Part shown: piece after piece, positions 27,262 to 36,116 of the stretch
Numbering within the stretch: the first letter of the stretch is position 1
Layout: each line of letters opens with the position of its first letter
Origin: Acinetobacter sp. ANC 3929
GTDB taxonomy: Bacteria; Pseudomonadota; Gammaproteobacteria; Pseudomonadales; Moraxellaceae
Assembly: GCF_000369405.1 (NCBI RefSeq)
Contig: NZ_KB850000.1
Span: forward strand, 496,001 to 560,000
Length of the DNA: 64,000 bases
Direction: 5' to 3'
Made by a program: the position numbers and the translations under genes
The notes under the pieces: model-generated
Told to the model about the DNA's origin: nothing
What the model saw: only the letters and a program-made list of their open reading frames with translations
Databases searched by the model: none

Positions 27262-27290
27262 TGTATATAATTTAATCTAAATGAAGTCAA
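27262..27290 (-). promoter_or_regulatory. Sigma-70 promoter of the gntP operon
   Basis: Read on the minus strand: TTGACT (27285-27290), 17-base spacer, TATACA (27262-27267). Confidence 0.65.
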
Positions 27291-27638
27291 TAGTGACAAT
27301 TAGAGTGAAGTAATCGCGAAGTTAGTCGCTTGTATTGGAGGATTTTTGTGAGATGAGAGGCGGATAAATTAAAAAAAATATTAAAATCAAATAGTAACTT
27401 TTATTTTGAAAGTTCTAGATTACATAGAGCATTGATGCCGCAAAGAACATTGCTAACCAAGTTTTTATAAGCAAATTTTGAGTAAATGTTTTTTAAAGTA
27501 AGTAGGAAAAGTGAGTCATCAAAACTTTAAGTTGATATGGTCTAACTCAACATCTATTGTTCCCCCCCTCAACTTTTAATTGTTGTTTTTGTGGGGTGAT
27601 AGGCATCATAGAAGAATGCATTGCTCAAGCCAGAAAAA

Positions 27639-27872
27639 TTACTCTAGCTCGAGTTGATAGTCATCTTTAGTGACTTTGATTTTAATCTTTTTATACTTTC
27701 TCTTATTTGGGTTTAAAGCTGAGTCAGTGACCTCAGTGGCAAAACTCGAATTTCCCATCAAGTCATAATAGGCCTTATACCCAATTAAAATTTTTTGTGG
27801 TCTACTGCCATGTTCATGGCTATAGCTTTCAATGAGTTGAGTTAACTGTTCGAAAATCGAAGTTTGCGTCAT
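27639..27872 (-). CDS. Small hypothetical protein
   Basis: 77 residues. A helical first half (MTQTSIFEQLTQLIESYSHE, HGSRPQKILIGYKAYYDLMG) and a Lys-rich beta-type tail (KYKKIKIKVTKDDYQLELE). The phrase PQKILIGYKAYYDLM recalls small Acinetobacter accessory proteins, but no family was recognised. GAGAT lies about 11 nt upstream of the ATG. It stands alone between two operons; no signal peptide. Confidence 0.65.
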   Translation of the reverse strand: MTQTSIFEQLTQLIESYSHEHGSRPQKILIGYKAYYDLMGNSSFATEVTDSALNPNKRKYKKIKIKVTKDDYQLELE

Positions 27873-28338
27873 GTCTAAAATATCTCATTCGCCTTTGTAG
27901 ATCACAGGTTTAAGCTAATCGAACTTTGTTAAGGAAATAAGACAAATAGCCTAATCGCAAGACATTTATTCGTATGAGTTTGAGACCATGGTCTGATTTA
28001 GAGATATTACCAATTCCCCTTTAATAACGACTTTTATTGGGAGAGCCAAACAGTAATAAAATTACACATAACATAATTTAATTATGTATTGCATAAATTT
28101 AAACTTTCTTGTAGCATGAATTTATAGCTGAGAGCCAAGATCAATGATCTCTTCATTTGGCTGACTCATGGACTGAAAGGGCTTAAACACGGATGCTTTT
28201 ACATACTTATAAAACACCTGTCGCCTTTTCTAATAACGCATGTATAGGTTGATGCTTTTAGATAGCGATTAAGCAATTGAAGAATAAGACCTATACAGAG
28301 CATTAAACGGATGAATTTATCTAAATAAGGGAAACTAG
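27873..28338. other. Upstream region of hpd
   Basis: A 466-base region without a gene. It contains the shared tyrosine-regulon motif at 28071-28092 and a weak promoter (TTGCAT 28089-28094, 17-base spacer, TAGCAT 28112-28117), leaving a leader of about 210 bases before hpd. Confidence 0.55.
28071..28092 (+). promoter_or_regulatory. Tyrosine-regulon operator candidate, hpd copy
   Basis: ACATAATTTAATTATGT (perfect palindrome, arms ACATAAT/ATTATGT) followed by ATTGC. The same motif, in the same orientation relative to transcription, precedes fahA (33192-33213). It touches the -35 hexamer, as an IclR-family activator site would. Confidence 0.6.
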
Positions 28339-29394
28339 ATGGACATTTTAGATAACCCATTAGAATTATGTGGTTTTGCTTTTATTGAATTTGTTTCGAC
28401 GGAAAATGGATTAGATCAAATCTTTGAGACCATCGGTTTTTCCAAAGTCGCAAAGCATAAGTCTAAAAAAGTTTATTTATGGCGTCAGGGTAATATCAAC
28501 ATTATCTTGAACTACCAGCCTGAATCTTATGCTTCATTCTTCTTTAAAGAACATGGTCCTTCAGCATGTGCGATGGGTTTCAGAACCCGTGATGCAGCCA
28601 AAGCATTTAGCAAAGCTGTGGAGCTTGGTGCAGAGCCAATGTATTCACAAGCTGGACCAATGGAATTAAATATTCCTGCGATCAAAGGGATTGGTGGCAT
28701 GCCAATTTTCCTTGTTGACCGTGATATCTATGAAAATGACTTCGTTTTCTTTGATGATGCAGACAGAAATCCAAAAGGTGCAGGTCTGAATGAAATCGAC
28801 CATTTAACCCATAATGTCTATAAAGGACGTATGGAGTATTGGGCGAACTTTTACGAAAAAATCTTTAACTTCCAAGAGATTCGCTACTTTGATATCAAAG
28901 GCGAATATACAGGTTTAACCTCTAAAGCCTTGACTGCACCAGATGGCATGATTCGTATTCCATTGAATGAAGATTCAGACAAAGGCAATGGTCAAATTGC
29001 AGAGTTTTTGTCAGATTTCAATGGTGAGGGTATTCAGCATATTGCGTTTATTACCGATGATTTGCTTTCAACATGGGACAAGTTGAAAGGGATCGGCATG
29101 CAGTTTATGACAGCACCACCTGAAACTTATTATGAAATGCTGAAAGAGCGGTTACCTAATCATGGTGAGCCAACTGAAGAATTGCAAAAACGTGGTATCT
29201 TGTTGGATGGCAATACCAAAGATGGTCAGAAAAAGCTGCTGTTACAGATTTTCTCGCAAAATATGCTTGGGCCTGTGTTCTTTGAATTCATTCAACGTAA
29301 AGATGATGACGGCTTTGGTGAAGGTAATTTCAAGGCATTGTTTGAATCCATCGAACGTGACCAAATCCGCCGTGGTGTTTTAGAAGCAAAATAA
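28339..29394 (+). CDS. hpd: 4-hydroxyphenylpyruvate dioxygenase
   Basis: 351 residues. Fe(II) enzyme that converts 4-hydroxyphenylpyruvate to homogentisate in tyrosine catabolism. Two VOC-type halves; the iron ligands are recognisable as His155 (EIDHLTHNV), His234 (GIQHIAF) and Glu316 (VFFEFIQR). The C-terminal [18 protein letters not shown] helix that closes the active site is intact. GGGAAAC precedes the ATG. Transcribed toward an IclR regulator gene and separated from it by a very long hairpin. Confidence 0.96.
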   Translation: MDILDNPLELCGFAFIEFVSTENGLDQIFETIGFSKVAKHKSKKVYLWRQGNINIILNYQPESYASFFFKEHGPSACAMGFRTRDAAKAFSKAVELGAEPMYSQAGPMELNIPAIKGIGGMPIFLVDRDIYENDFVFFDDADRNPKGAGLNEIDHLTHNVYKGRMEYWANFYEKIFNFQEIRYFDIKGEYTGLTSKALTAPDGMIRIPLNEDSDKGNGQIAEFLSDFNGEGIQHIAFITDDLLSTWDKLKGIGMQFMTAPPETYYEMLKERLPNHGEPTEELQKRGILLDGNTKDGQKKLLLQIFSQNMLGPVFFEFIQRKDDDGFGEGNFKALFESIERDQIRRGVLEAK

Positions 29395-29407
29395 TCCACA
29401 TCAAAGC

Positions 29408-29459
29408 TTGATACAATAAAAAGCCAAGAATTTTGATTCTTGGCTTTTTATTGTATCAA
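29408..29459. terminator. Very long bidirectional terminator
   Basis: A perfect 24-bp stem (29408-29431 with 29436-29459) and a 4-base loop TTTG; the core AAAAAGCCAAGAA/TTCTTGGCTTTTT provides T runs in both directions, between convergent hpd and the IclR gene. Confidence 0.92.
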
Positions 29460-29465
29460 TTCATT

Positions 29466-30245
29466 TTAACGTATTTGAATATATTGATTGATTGCAGCAA
29501 CTTCGCGTTTAAATAACTCAAGTTTTTCGCTACCGTCATGGACAGAGAAAAACATTTCACTGTCCAATGCAACAATACAGAACTCCATTGAATGATGCGC
29601 ATTAAAGATTGGTAGACCAACTGCATTAATCCCGACCAGAAGATCACCTTGTGCAATTGACATGCCGTGTTGCAATACATTTTCTTTTAATACCAAGAAT
29701 TCATCCCAGTCGATGGGTTTAATCGGGTAATGGTTGTGCGCAGCTTTTTCCCATTCCGCTTGCATGAGTGGTTTGATCATCGCTTCGGGCATATAAGAAG
29801 CGAACACACGACCTGCGGCAGAATTGACCAACGGCATGATCGAACCGACCTTAGTCACGATCGAAATAGGGTGGTTGGATTCAATCGATTGAACCACTAA
29901 AGGCCCTTTAGGTGACCACTTACTGATTTGGATGCCGCAGCCAATCTTGTTTTGTAATTCGTAAATCAGATGCTGAACCAGCTGTAATACGTCGGTATGT
30001 TGAATGCAATTTAAGCCTAAGCGCCATGCTTGATCACCCAGAGCATATTGTCCATCAATCAGTTGTTTGGCGTAGTTCATACGAATCAGGCTGACCAGAT
30101 AACGGTGTACCTTGGCAGGGTGCATATCCAGTTTGCTAGATAGATCTTTTAATATAATGGGCTTGTTATGGTCTAAAAGGGCATTGAGTACGGCTAATCC
30201 GACCTCAAGTGATTGAACCCCACCAGATAACTTTTCTTCAATCAT
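29466..30245 (-). CDS. IclR-family regulator, probable tyrosine/homogentisate regulator
   Basis: 259 residues. Winged helix at the N-terminus (QSLEVGLAVLNALLDHNKPI, LKDLSSKLDMHPAKVHRYLV) and an IclR effector domain (GSIMPLVNSAAGRVFASYMP). It lies inside the tyrosine-degradation cluster between hpd and the VOC gene. In Pseudomonas an IclR-family protein, HmgR, controls homogentisate degradation, so the same role is likely. It may bind the motif shared by the hpd and fahA promoters and an imperfect palindrome upstream of itself (30377-30396). Confidence 0.87.
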   Translation of the reverse strand: MIEEKLSGGVQSLEVGLAVLNALLDHNKPIILKDLSSKLDMHPAKVHRYLVSLIRMNYAKQLIDGQYALGDQAWRLGLNCIQHTDVLQLVQHLIYELQNKIGCGIQISKWSPKGPLVVQSIESNHPISIVTKVGSIMPLVNSAAGRVFASYMPEAMIKPLMQAEWEKAAHNHYPIKPIDWDEFLVLKENVLQHGMSIAQGDLLVGINAVGLPIFNAHHSMEFCIVALDSEMFFSVHDGSEKLELFKREVAAINQYIQIR

Positions 30246-30376
30246 TCAATAACCCTTAAGCTGCGTGCTTTTACGCCGTATTTGTTGCTGTCAATCATGG
30301 AAAATTTACATCCAGCACATAATGCCTGAGCATTTGGCAAAATAGAAATCATCTTTTTAAATGAATCAAATTGGTG

Positions 30377-30396
30377 AATTGCATAAGCATACAATT
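30377..30396. promoter_or_regulatory. Imperfect palindrome upstream of the IclR regulator
   Basis: AATTGCAT AAGC ATACAATT; 7 of 8 arm positions pair. Possible autoregulatory site; weak evidence. Confidence 0.35.
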
Positions 30397-30527
30397 GTTT
30401 TTAGAGAGATTGCACTTTATCTTGCTGAGCTTACTATGCCTTAAAAATACACAGAATGCTTTAAATTTAGACAATAAAAAAGGCATTAACATTTTACAAC
30501 GCTAATGCCAATTTTATTGAACTGGAT

Positions 30528-31076
30528 TTATGCACCGAGTTCATCTTCATGTAAGAAGTGGGTATGGTGCGGTGCACGTTTGGTGCGACTCCACTCATCC
30601 AGCATTTCTAGTTTCATTTCTTCGGTGATTCGTGCAATCTTGGCATCAGCATGGACATCATTATAGGTCAATTCCAAACGGTGACCATTTGGATCGAAGA
30701 AGTAAATCGAATGGAAGATACCATGGTTGGTCACCCCTAATACCTTCACGTCATTGGCTTCGAGATGTGCTTTTGCTGCCATCAGTGCATCTAAATCTTC
30801 CACTTCAAAAGCAATATGTTGCACCCATTGTGGTGTGTTTTCATCACGGCCCATATCTGGTTGCGTCGGCAGTTCAAAAAATGCCAGTACATTGCCTTGA
30901 CCCGCATCTAAGAATAAATGCATGTAAGGATCAAAGGCTTTGGTAGATGGCACATGGTCTTCTGCAAATGCCAAAATGAAATCCATATGCAGCATTTTTT
31001 TGTACCATTCGACTGTTTCTTTAGCATCTTTACAGCGATAAGCCACATGATGAATTTTTTTAATTGCAAAGCTCAT
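30528..31076 (-). CDS. VOC-family protein in the place of homogentisate dioxygenase
   Basis: 182 residues, glyoxalase/extradiol-dioxygenase fold with two beta-alpha-beta modules. All four classical metal-ligand positions are acidic or His: His10 (KKIHHVAYR), Glu68 (AFFELP), His87 (WVQHIAFEV), Glu135 (HRLELTYN), with a further His122. The start MSFAIKK has AAAGGAG 7 nt upstream. It sits between the IclR regulator and maiA, where a homogentisate-cleaving enzyme would be expected. It may be a ring-cleaving dioxygenase or an isomerase-like helper; neither is proven. Confidence 0.82.
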   Translation of the reverse strand: MSFAIKKIHHVAYRCKDAKETVEWYKKMLHMDFILAFAEDHVPSTKAFDPYMHLFLDAGQGNVLAFFELPTQPDMGRDENTPQWVQHIAFEVEDLDALMAAKAHLEANDVKVLGVTNHGIFHSIYFFDPNGHRLELTYNDVHADAKIARITEEMKLEMLDEWSRTKRAPHHTHFLHEDELGA

Positions 31077-31095
31077 GATAAAACTCCTTTTATCT

Positions 31096-31728
31096 TTATT
31101 CCCAATCTGGTTGTTGTTCTGGGGTAGCATTTAAAAATGCGGGAAGGGTCAAGCAATGTTGATAGATCGACTCAATCTTTGGAAAAGCACTTAAGTCAAT
31201 TTTAAAACGCTTGGCGTTGTAGACTTGAGGAATCAAACAACAGTCTGCAAAAGTCGGCTGTGAGCCAAAGCAGAATTGCCCATTGGAATGTTGTAATTGC
31301 ATTTCTAAGCTGTGAAAGCCTTCTAAAATCCAATGTCGATACCACAGCGTTTTTTGCTCGTTACTGATAGCAAGATCGTTTTGCAGGTATTTCAATACTC
31401 TCAGGTTATTGATTGGATGAATGTCACAGGCAATGCTTTGTGCAAAGGCACGGACTTTGGCGCGTTGCACTAGATCTTTAGGTAGCAGCGCTTTGGCCGG
31501 ATAACGTTCTTCCAGATATTCCAAAATACTAAGCGACTGGGTAAAGGTCTGATCTTGGTCAAGCAGTGTCGGAACCAACTGACTTGGATTGAGTGCACGA
31601 TAACTTGCCAGTTGCTGCTCATTTTTAACGAGATGCACTGCCTCAGTTTCATAGGGCAGCGCCTTCAGGTTAAGCGCGATACGTACCCGATAAGCCGCAG
31701 AGCTACGAAAGTAACTATACAGTTTCAT
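31096..31728 (-). CDS. maiA: Maleylacetoacetate isomerase (zeta-class GST)
   Basis: 210 residues. Glutathione-dependent isomerisation of maleylacetoacetate to fumarylacetoacetate. N-terminal thioredoxin-like domain with the zeta signature YFRSSAAYRVRIALNLK (catalytic Ser-Ser), NPSQLVPTL, and the C-terminal helical domain (SIACDIHPINNLRVLKYL, FADCCLIPQVYNAKRF). The start at 31728 (MKLYSYF) has AAGGACGAG upstream and overlaps the fahA end by 14 bases. The upstream extension is not conserved in type. Confidence 0.95.
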   Translation of the reverse strand: MKLYSYFRSSAAYRVRIALNLKALPYETEAVHLVKNEQQLASYRALNPSQLVPTLLDQDQTFTQSLSILEYLEERYPAKALLPKDLVQRAKVRAFAQSIACDIHPINNLRVLKYLQNDLAISNEQKTLWYRHWILEGFHSLEMQLQHSNGQFCFGSQPTFADCCLIPQVYNAKRFKIDLSAFPKIESIYQHCLTLPAFLNATPEQQPDWE

Positions 31729-33019
31729 AGCGCTCGTCCTTTTGTTCATTAAAACGAAAGTGACGTGCTGGTAAAATGGTATTGGCAACTTCACCAAAGC
31801 CCACACGAATCCCGTCTTTTTCGCAATAGCCTTTCATCACAACACGGTCACCATCTTCCAAGAAGCCACGTTTTTCGCCGTTGGAAAGGTTGAGCGGTTT
31901 GGTGGTATTCCAAGTCAGTTCCAGTAAACTGCCATAAGAATCTTCCGTTGGGCCTGAAATCGTGCCTGAACCCATTAAATCGCCCACTTGTACATTACAG
32001 CCTGCAATGGTGTGGTGAGTCAGTTGTTGTGCCATTGACCAATACATATATTTAAAGTTGGTTTGGCAAATCACATCAGCTTGTTCTGATTGAGGTGTTT
32101 GAACTTCAACACTCAGATGAATGTCATAGCTGTTTGCGGTGTTTTCTTGTAGATAGCCCAATGGTTTTGGCTGTTGCTCTGGACCTTTGACTTTAAATGG
32201 TTCAAGCGCTTCCATTGTCACCACCCATGGTGAAATGGCACTGGCAAAAGTTTTGGCGTTGAAAGGGCCTAAAGGTACATATTCCCATTGTTGAATATCA
32301 CGAGCTGACCAGTCATTCAGCAACACCATGCCAAAGATATGTTCCCATGCATTTTCAATGGCAATTGGTTCACCCAATTCAGTTGCTTTACCGACAACAA
32401 AAGCAGTCTCAAGTTCGAAATCGAGTTTACGTGTTGCCGAGAACACAGGACGTTCTTCATTGGGTAATTTGATTTGCCCAGAAGGGCGCACAATCTCTTT
32501 ACCACTGACAATTACAGAACTTGCACGACCGTTATAGCCTACAGGAAGTTCGCTCCAGTTCGGCAATAGCGCATTTTTAGGGTCTCTAAACATAGTGCCC
32601 ACATTGGTGGCATGTTCTTTAGATGAATAGAAGTCGGTATAGCCAGGAACATGAATCGGTAAATGTAAAACCACATCTTCTTGTTTAAACATCACTTGCT
32701 GACGTAAATCGGCATGATCACGTAAGGTCGGGTTTTCCGCAGACAATAAACTTTGTAAAGTGCTGCGAACCGTATGCCAATTCTGTTTGCCTGTTCCGAT
32801 GAATTTATTCAGTGTTGGCTGATTAAAGCAGTTTGCGGTCGTGAGCTGTAATAAGCCTTTTTGCTCTAATGCAGCAAGGTCAAGGACCCATTCGCCAATT
32901 GCAACGCCAACGCGTTTGTCACCTTGTGCGGTTTCGCTGAAAATACCGTATGGCAAATTATGTATTGTGAAATCTGATTGGGCATCAATCTCAAGAAAAG
33001 AAGTTAAATGATGTGCCAT
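31715..33019 (-). CDS. fahA: Fumarylacetoacetase
   Basis: 434 residues. Hydrolyses fumarylacetoacetate to fumarate and acetoacetate, the last step of tyrosine degradation. The FAH metal/active-site segments are visible: YTDFYSSKEHATNVGTMFRD, then LDFELETAFVVG, LLNDWSARDIQQWEYVPLGP and GDLMGSGTISGPTEDSYGSL. First gene of the fahA-maiA-VOC operon, divergent from the amino acid permease; its promoter carries the shared motif at 33192-33213. Confidence 0.96.
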   Translation of the reverse strand: MAHHLTSFLEIDAQSDFTIHNLPYGIFSETAQGDKRVGVAIGEWVLDLAALEQKGLLQLTTANCFNQPTLNKFIGTGKQNWHTVRSTLQSLLSAENPTLRDHADLRQQVMFKQEDVVLHLPIHVPGYTDFYSSKEHATNVGTMFRDPKNALLPNWSELPVGYNGRASSVIVSGKEIVRPSGQIKLPNEERPVFSATRKLDFELETAFVVGKATELGEPIAIENAWEHIFGMVLLNDWSARDIQQWEYVPLGPFNAKTFASAISPWVVTMEALEPFKVKGPEQQPKPLGYLQENTANSYDIHLSVEVQTPQSEQADVICQTNFKYMYWSMAQQLTHHTIAGCNVQVGDLMGSGTISGPTEDSYGSLLELTWNTTKPLNLSNGEKRGFLEDGDRVVMKGYCEKDGIRVGFGEVANTILPARHFRFNEQKDERYETV

Positions 33020-33374
33020 GATTCGCTTTCCTTGTCTTTAATTCTGTTGGTCTAATCTGGTTGTTCAAGGAGTATTTGACTAAGTAATTGAAAGATAAAA
33101 TGATGTATAGGCTTTTATCTGCCGATTCTACTTTGCTTAGAGCAAAAATCCCTGCGTCTTAATTTCTATCATACTGAAAATAATTAATTACGCAATACAT
33201 AATTTAATTACATTATTCATAATATTTGTTATTTATTGAATTTTCTGTTTATATGCGCGGTTATTCGAAAAGTGAACTGATTATTTTTCGAATTAGATAT
33301 AGGCATTTGTGATTAACTTATGATATACGTAATTTTGTACATAAAAATTACGCGACAAGGATGAGAATAATCAT
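33020..33374. other. Divergent promoter region fahA / permease
   Basis: No gene. On the minus strand, TTGCGT (33190-33195), a 16-base spacer and TATGAT (33168-33173) form a likely fahA promoter, directly downstream of the shared motif. The permease promoter on the plus strand was not resolved. Confidence 0.6.
33192..33213 (-). promoter_or_regulatory. Tyrosine-regulon operator candidate, fahA copy
   Basis: On the minus strand ATGTAATTAAATTATGT followed by ATTGC, matching the hpd copy at 19 of 22 positions and again abutting the -35 box. Confidence 0.6.
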
Positions 33375-34763
33375 ATGTCAAAACAGGAGCAAGGAAACCT
33401 GAACCCCGGTTTAAGCAATCGGCACATCCAGCTTATTGCGCTAGGTGGTGCGATTGGCACAGGTTTGTTTCTAGGTATTTCACAATCGATTAAGCTGGCT
33501 GGCCCTTCGGTCATTTTGGGTTATGCGATTGCAGGGCTTATTGCATTTTTAATGATGCGACAGTTAGGTGAGATGGTGGTACAAGAGCCAGTCAGTGGTT
33601 CATTTAGCCATTTTGCTTACAAATACTGGGGCTCATTTGCAGGTTTCATGTCAGGTTGGAACTATTGGGTACTCAATGTACTGGTCTGTATGGCCGAACT
33701 CACAGCGATTGGTTTATATATTCAATACTGGTGGCCTGAAATCCCGACATGGGTTTCGGCATTGGCCTTTTTTATCTTAATTAACGGTATCAACCTTTTG
33801 CATGTCAAGTTTTTTGGTGAGATGGAGTTTTGGTTCTCGATCATCAAAATTTTAGCAATCTTGGCCATGATTGGCTTTGGTTCGTATTTACTCGCAACGG
33901 GAACAGCAGGGCCGCAGGCTGGAATCAGTAATCTTTGGGCATTGGGTGGATTCTTTCCATTTGGCGTAGAAGGCCTGGTGATGGCAATGGCTGTGATCAT
34001 TTTTGCTTTTGGTGGCATTGAGTTATTTGGTATTACTGCGGCAGAAGCACACGATCCTGATAAAACTTTGCCAAAAGCAGTGAATCAAATTATCTACCGT
34101 ATTTTGATTTTCTATATTGCAACGCTTTTCATCTTATTTGCACTGTTCCCTTGGAACCAAATGGCACAAGGTGGTAGTCCATTCGTGATGGTCTTTGCTT
34201 CATTAGATAGCCAAGGCGTTGCAACAATGTTGAACTTTGTGATCTTGACTGCGGCTGTATCTGTTTATAACGGAACCAGCTATTGCAGTAGTCGTATGTT
34301 ATTGGGCTTGGCCAAACAAGGTAATGCACCCAAGTTTCTTGAGAAAATCAATAAACGTGGTATTCCAACCAATGCCGTCTATGTCTCTGCATTCGTGACG
34401 GTACTGTGCGTATTATTGAACTATGCATTCCCAGAGAAAGCATTTGGTCTGTTGATGATGTTGGTAGTTGCAGCGATCGTGATTAACTGGGTGGTGATTT
34501 CATGGACGCATTTAAAGTTCCGTAAAGCCATGCAAGCGCAAGGGCTAACGACTAAGTTCCCAAGTATTGCTTATCCATTCAGTAATTATCTATGCATTAT
34601 TTTTATGCTGAGCATTCTTGTGGTGATGTCATTGACTGCAGATATGCGGATCGCGGTCATCATGATTCCTGCATGGATTCTCTGTTTGATGTTAGCCTAT
34701 TATTTGAAGCAGCGAAAATTAAGAAATGCTCAGCCGAGCGTGGCCTTAAATACGGATGTGTAA
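33375..34763 (+). CDS. Aromatic amino acid permease (APC family)
   Basis: 462 residues, about 12 membrane segments. The amino acid transporter family start LSNRHIQLIALGGAIGTGLFLG and the FAFGGIELFGITAAEAHDP segment are typical of the AroP/PheP/ProY branch. Its place divergent from fahA suggests tyrosine or phenylalanine uptake. It is followed by a strong terminator. Substrate is inferred from context. Confidence 0.88.
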   Translation: MSKQEQGNLNPGLSNRHIQLIALGGAIGTGLFLGISQSIKLAGPSVILGYAIAGLIAFLMMRQLGEMVVQEPVSGSFSHFAYKYWGSFAGFMSGWNYWVLNVLVCMAELTAIGLYIQYWWPEIPTWVSALAFFILINGINLLHVKFFGEMEFWFSIIKILAILAMIGFGSYLLATGTAGPQAGISNLWALGGFFPFGVEGLVMAMAVIIFAFGGIELFGITAAEAHDPDKTLPKAVNQIIYRILIFYIATLFILFALFPWNQMAQGGSPFVMVFASLDSQGVATMLNFVILTAAVSVYNGTSYCSSRMLLGLAKQGNAPKFLEKINKRGIPTNAVYVSAFVTVLCVLLNYAFPEKAFGLLMMLVVAAIVINWVVISWTHLKFRKAMQAQGLTTKFPSIAYPFSNYLCIIFMLSILVVMSLTADMRIAVIMIPAWILCLMLAYYLKQRKLRNAQPSVALNTDV

Positions 34764-34782
34764 ACTTCAAAGTGATATTAAA

Positions 34783-34815
34783 AAACAGGGCTAAATTTTC
34801 AGCCCTGTTTTTTTT
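34783..34815 (+). terminator. Rho-independent terminator
   Basis: AAACAGGGCT, loop, AGCCCTGTTT, then T run; after the permease gene. Confidence 0.9.
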
Positions 34816-34942
34816 AGATATAGACTTTGATATTGATGCTGATATTTGGCGAATTGTTTGGTGGAATGAGCTAAAATTCGCTTATATCAATCGAGTTTCC
34901 GTTCTTTTTTATTCTTATCTGACACTTAAAAAGGCATTTGAA

Positions 34943-36115
34943 TTGCTTCAATCATTCAGTATCCAAACACGATTGGCTGGTTTCTACCTGTTCTACTATG
35001 CCATAGTTGGAACTTTCATGCCGTATTGGAATCTGTATCTGCAAGATCAAGGTTTTAATTATCAAGAAATCGGCATCCTTTCCTCAATTGCCATTATCAC
35101 CCGTTTTTTTGCCCCATTGATTTGGGGCTGGATTGCCGATAAGTCTGGTAAACGAATGCTTTTGGTTCGAATTGCGACATGGATGGAAGCCTGTATTTGG
35201 TTTGCCATTTTTGTGATTCCAAATAGCTTTCAATCAGTGGCCTTGCTGATGCTGATTTTTAGCTTCTTCCAAAATGCAATTCTGGCGCAATTTGAAGGGG
35301 TAACTTTATTTTGGCTTGGCGAAAAACGTGCAGAACTCTATGGCAAAGTGCGTAAGTGGGGATCAGTCGGTTTTATTGTGGGTGTATTTTCGATTGGGAC
35401 ATTATTGGAAGTTGTTCCAATTTCAATGTTGCCCATTTTACTTTTGGCGATTTCATTTCTTGCATTTCTTTGGTCATTTAGTATTAAAGAACCTGAGCAT
35501 GCACCGAGTTCACAGAAAAAATTAGAACCTTTATGGCCAATTTTAAAGAAGCCAACTGTAGCAGCATTCTTTACCATTGAATTTATCTTACTATTTTCGT
35601 TGGCACCCTTTTATAGTTTCTATAGCAACTTCCTGAAAGAAATTGGATTTAGCACCACTCAAATTGGTAGCTTATGGGCAATGGGCGTCATTGCTGAAAT
35701 TGTGATGTTTGCTGTGGCACAAAAGCTATTCTTCACTCGCTTTTCATGGCGGACGTTGGTGGTGATTTGCTTGGTTTTGACCAGTTTACGTTGGTTCTTG
35801 GTTGGTATCTTAGAGACCAGCTATATTGGACAGTTGCTTGCTCAGTGTTTACATGCCTTTAGTTTTGGCCTGTTCCACCTGATTGCGATGAAAGTGATTT
35901 TCCAAAACTTTACACCAGAGCAGCAAGGTCGGGGGCAAGCCTTATACAGTACGATGTGGGGCTTAGGTGTAGCATCTGGAAGTCTATTGGCAGGGCATTA
36001 TTGGCAAATTTTTTCAGGTGCGATAATTTTCTACTGTGCCAGTGTGGTGGTCTTGTTTGGTTTATTACTGGTACTATGGCTGCCGAATCAAGTGGAAACA
36101 GCAGCCAAAAATTAA
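34943..36115 (+). CDS. MFS transporter (HcaT/MFS_1-like)
   Basis: About 390 residues, 12 hydrophobic segments. LAGFYLFYYAIVGTFMPYWN, LYLQDQGFNYQEIGILSSIA and FFAPLIWGWIADKSGKRM match the phenylpropionate/nucleoside permease-like branch of the MFS. The frame is open far upstream into the permease gene and its terminator, so the true start must be internal. A TTG at 34943 (LLQSFSIQTRL) behind AAAAAGG is the best candidate; no ATG or GTG is suitably placed. Substrate unknown. Confidence 0.8.
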   Translation: MLQSFSIQTRLAGFYLFYYAIVGTFMPYWNLYLQDQGFNYQEIGILSSIAIITRFFAPLIWGWIADKSGKRMLLVRIATWMEACIWFAIFVIPNSFQSVALLMLIFSFFQNAILAQFEGVTLFWLGEKRAELYGKVRKWGSVGFIVGVFSIGTLLEVVPISMLPILLLAISFLAFLWSFSIKEPEHAPSSQKKLEPLWPILKKPTVAAFFTIEFILLFSLAPFYSFYSNFLKEIGFSTTQIGSLWAMGVIAEIVMFAVAQKLFFTRFSWRTLVVICLVLTSLRWFLVGILETSYIGQLLAQCLHAFSFGLFHLIAMKVIFQNFTPEQQGRGQALYSTMWGLGVASGSLLAGHYWQIFSGAIIFYCASVVVLFGLLLVLWLPNQVETAAKN

Positions 36116-36116
36116 G

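Larger units (their letters stand above)
27208..27638. other. Intergenic region with the gntP promoter
   Basis: Holds the promoter and palindrome described separately; the rest (27300-27638) is AT-rich without a gene that I can support. Confidence 0.6.

Noticed and set aside
34592-34942. N-terminal extension of the MFS transporter into the permease gene
   Set aside because: It would cross the permease coding sequence and its terminator; the residues do not look like transporter sequence.
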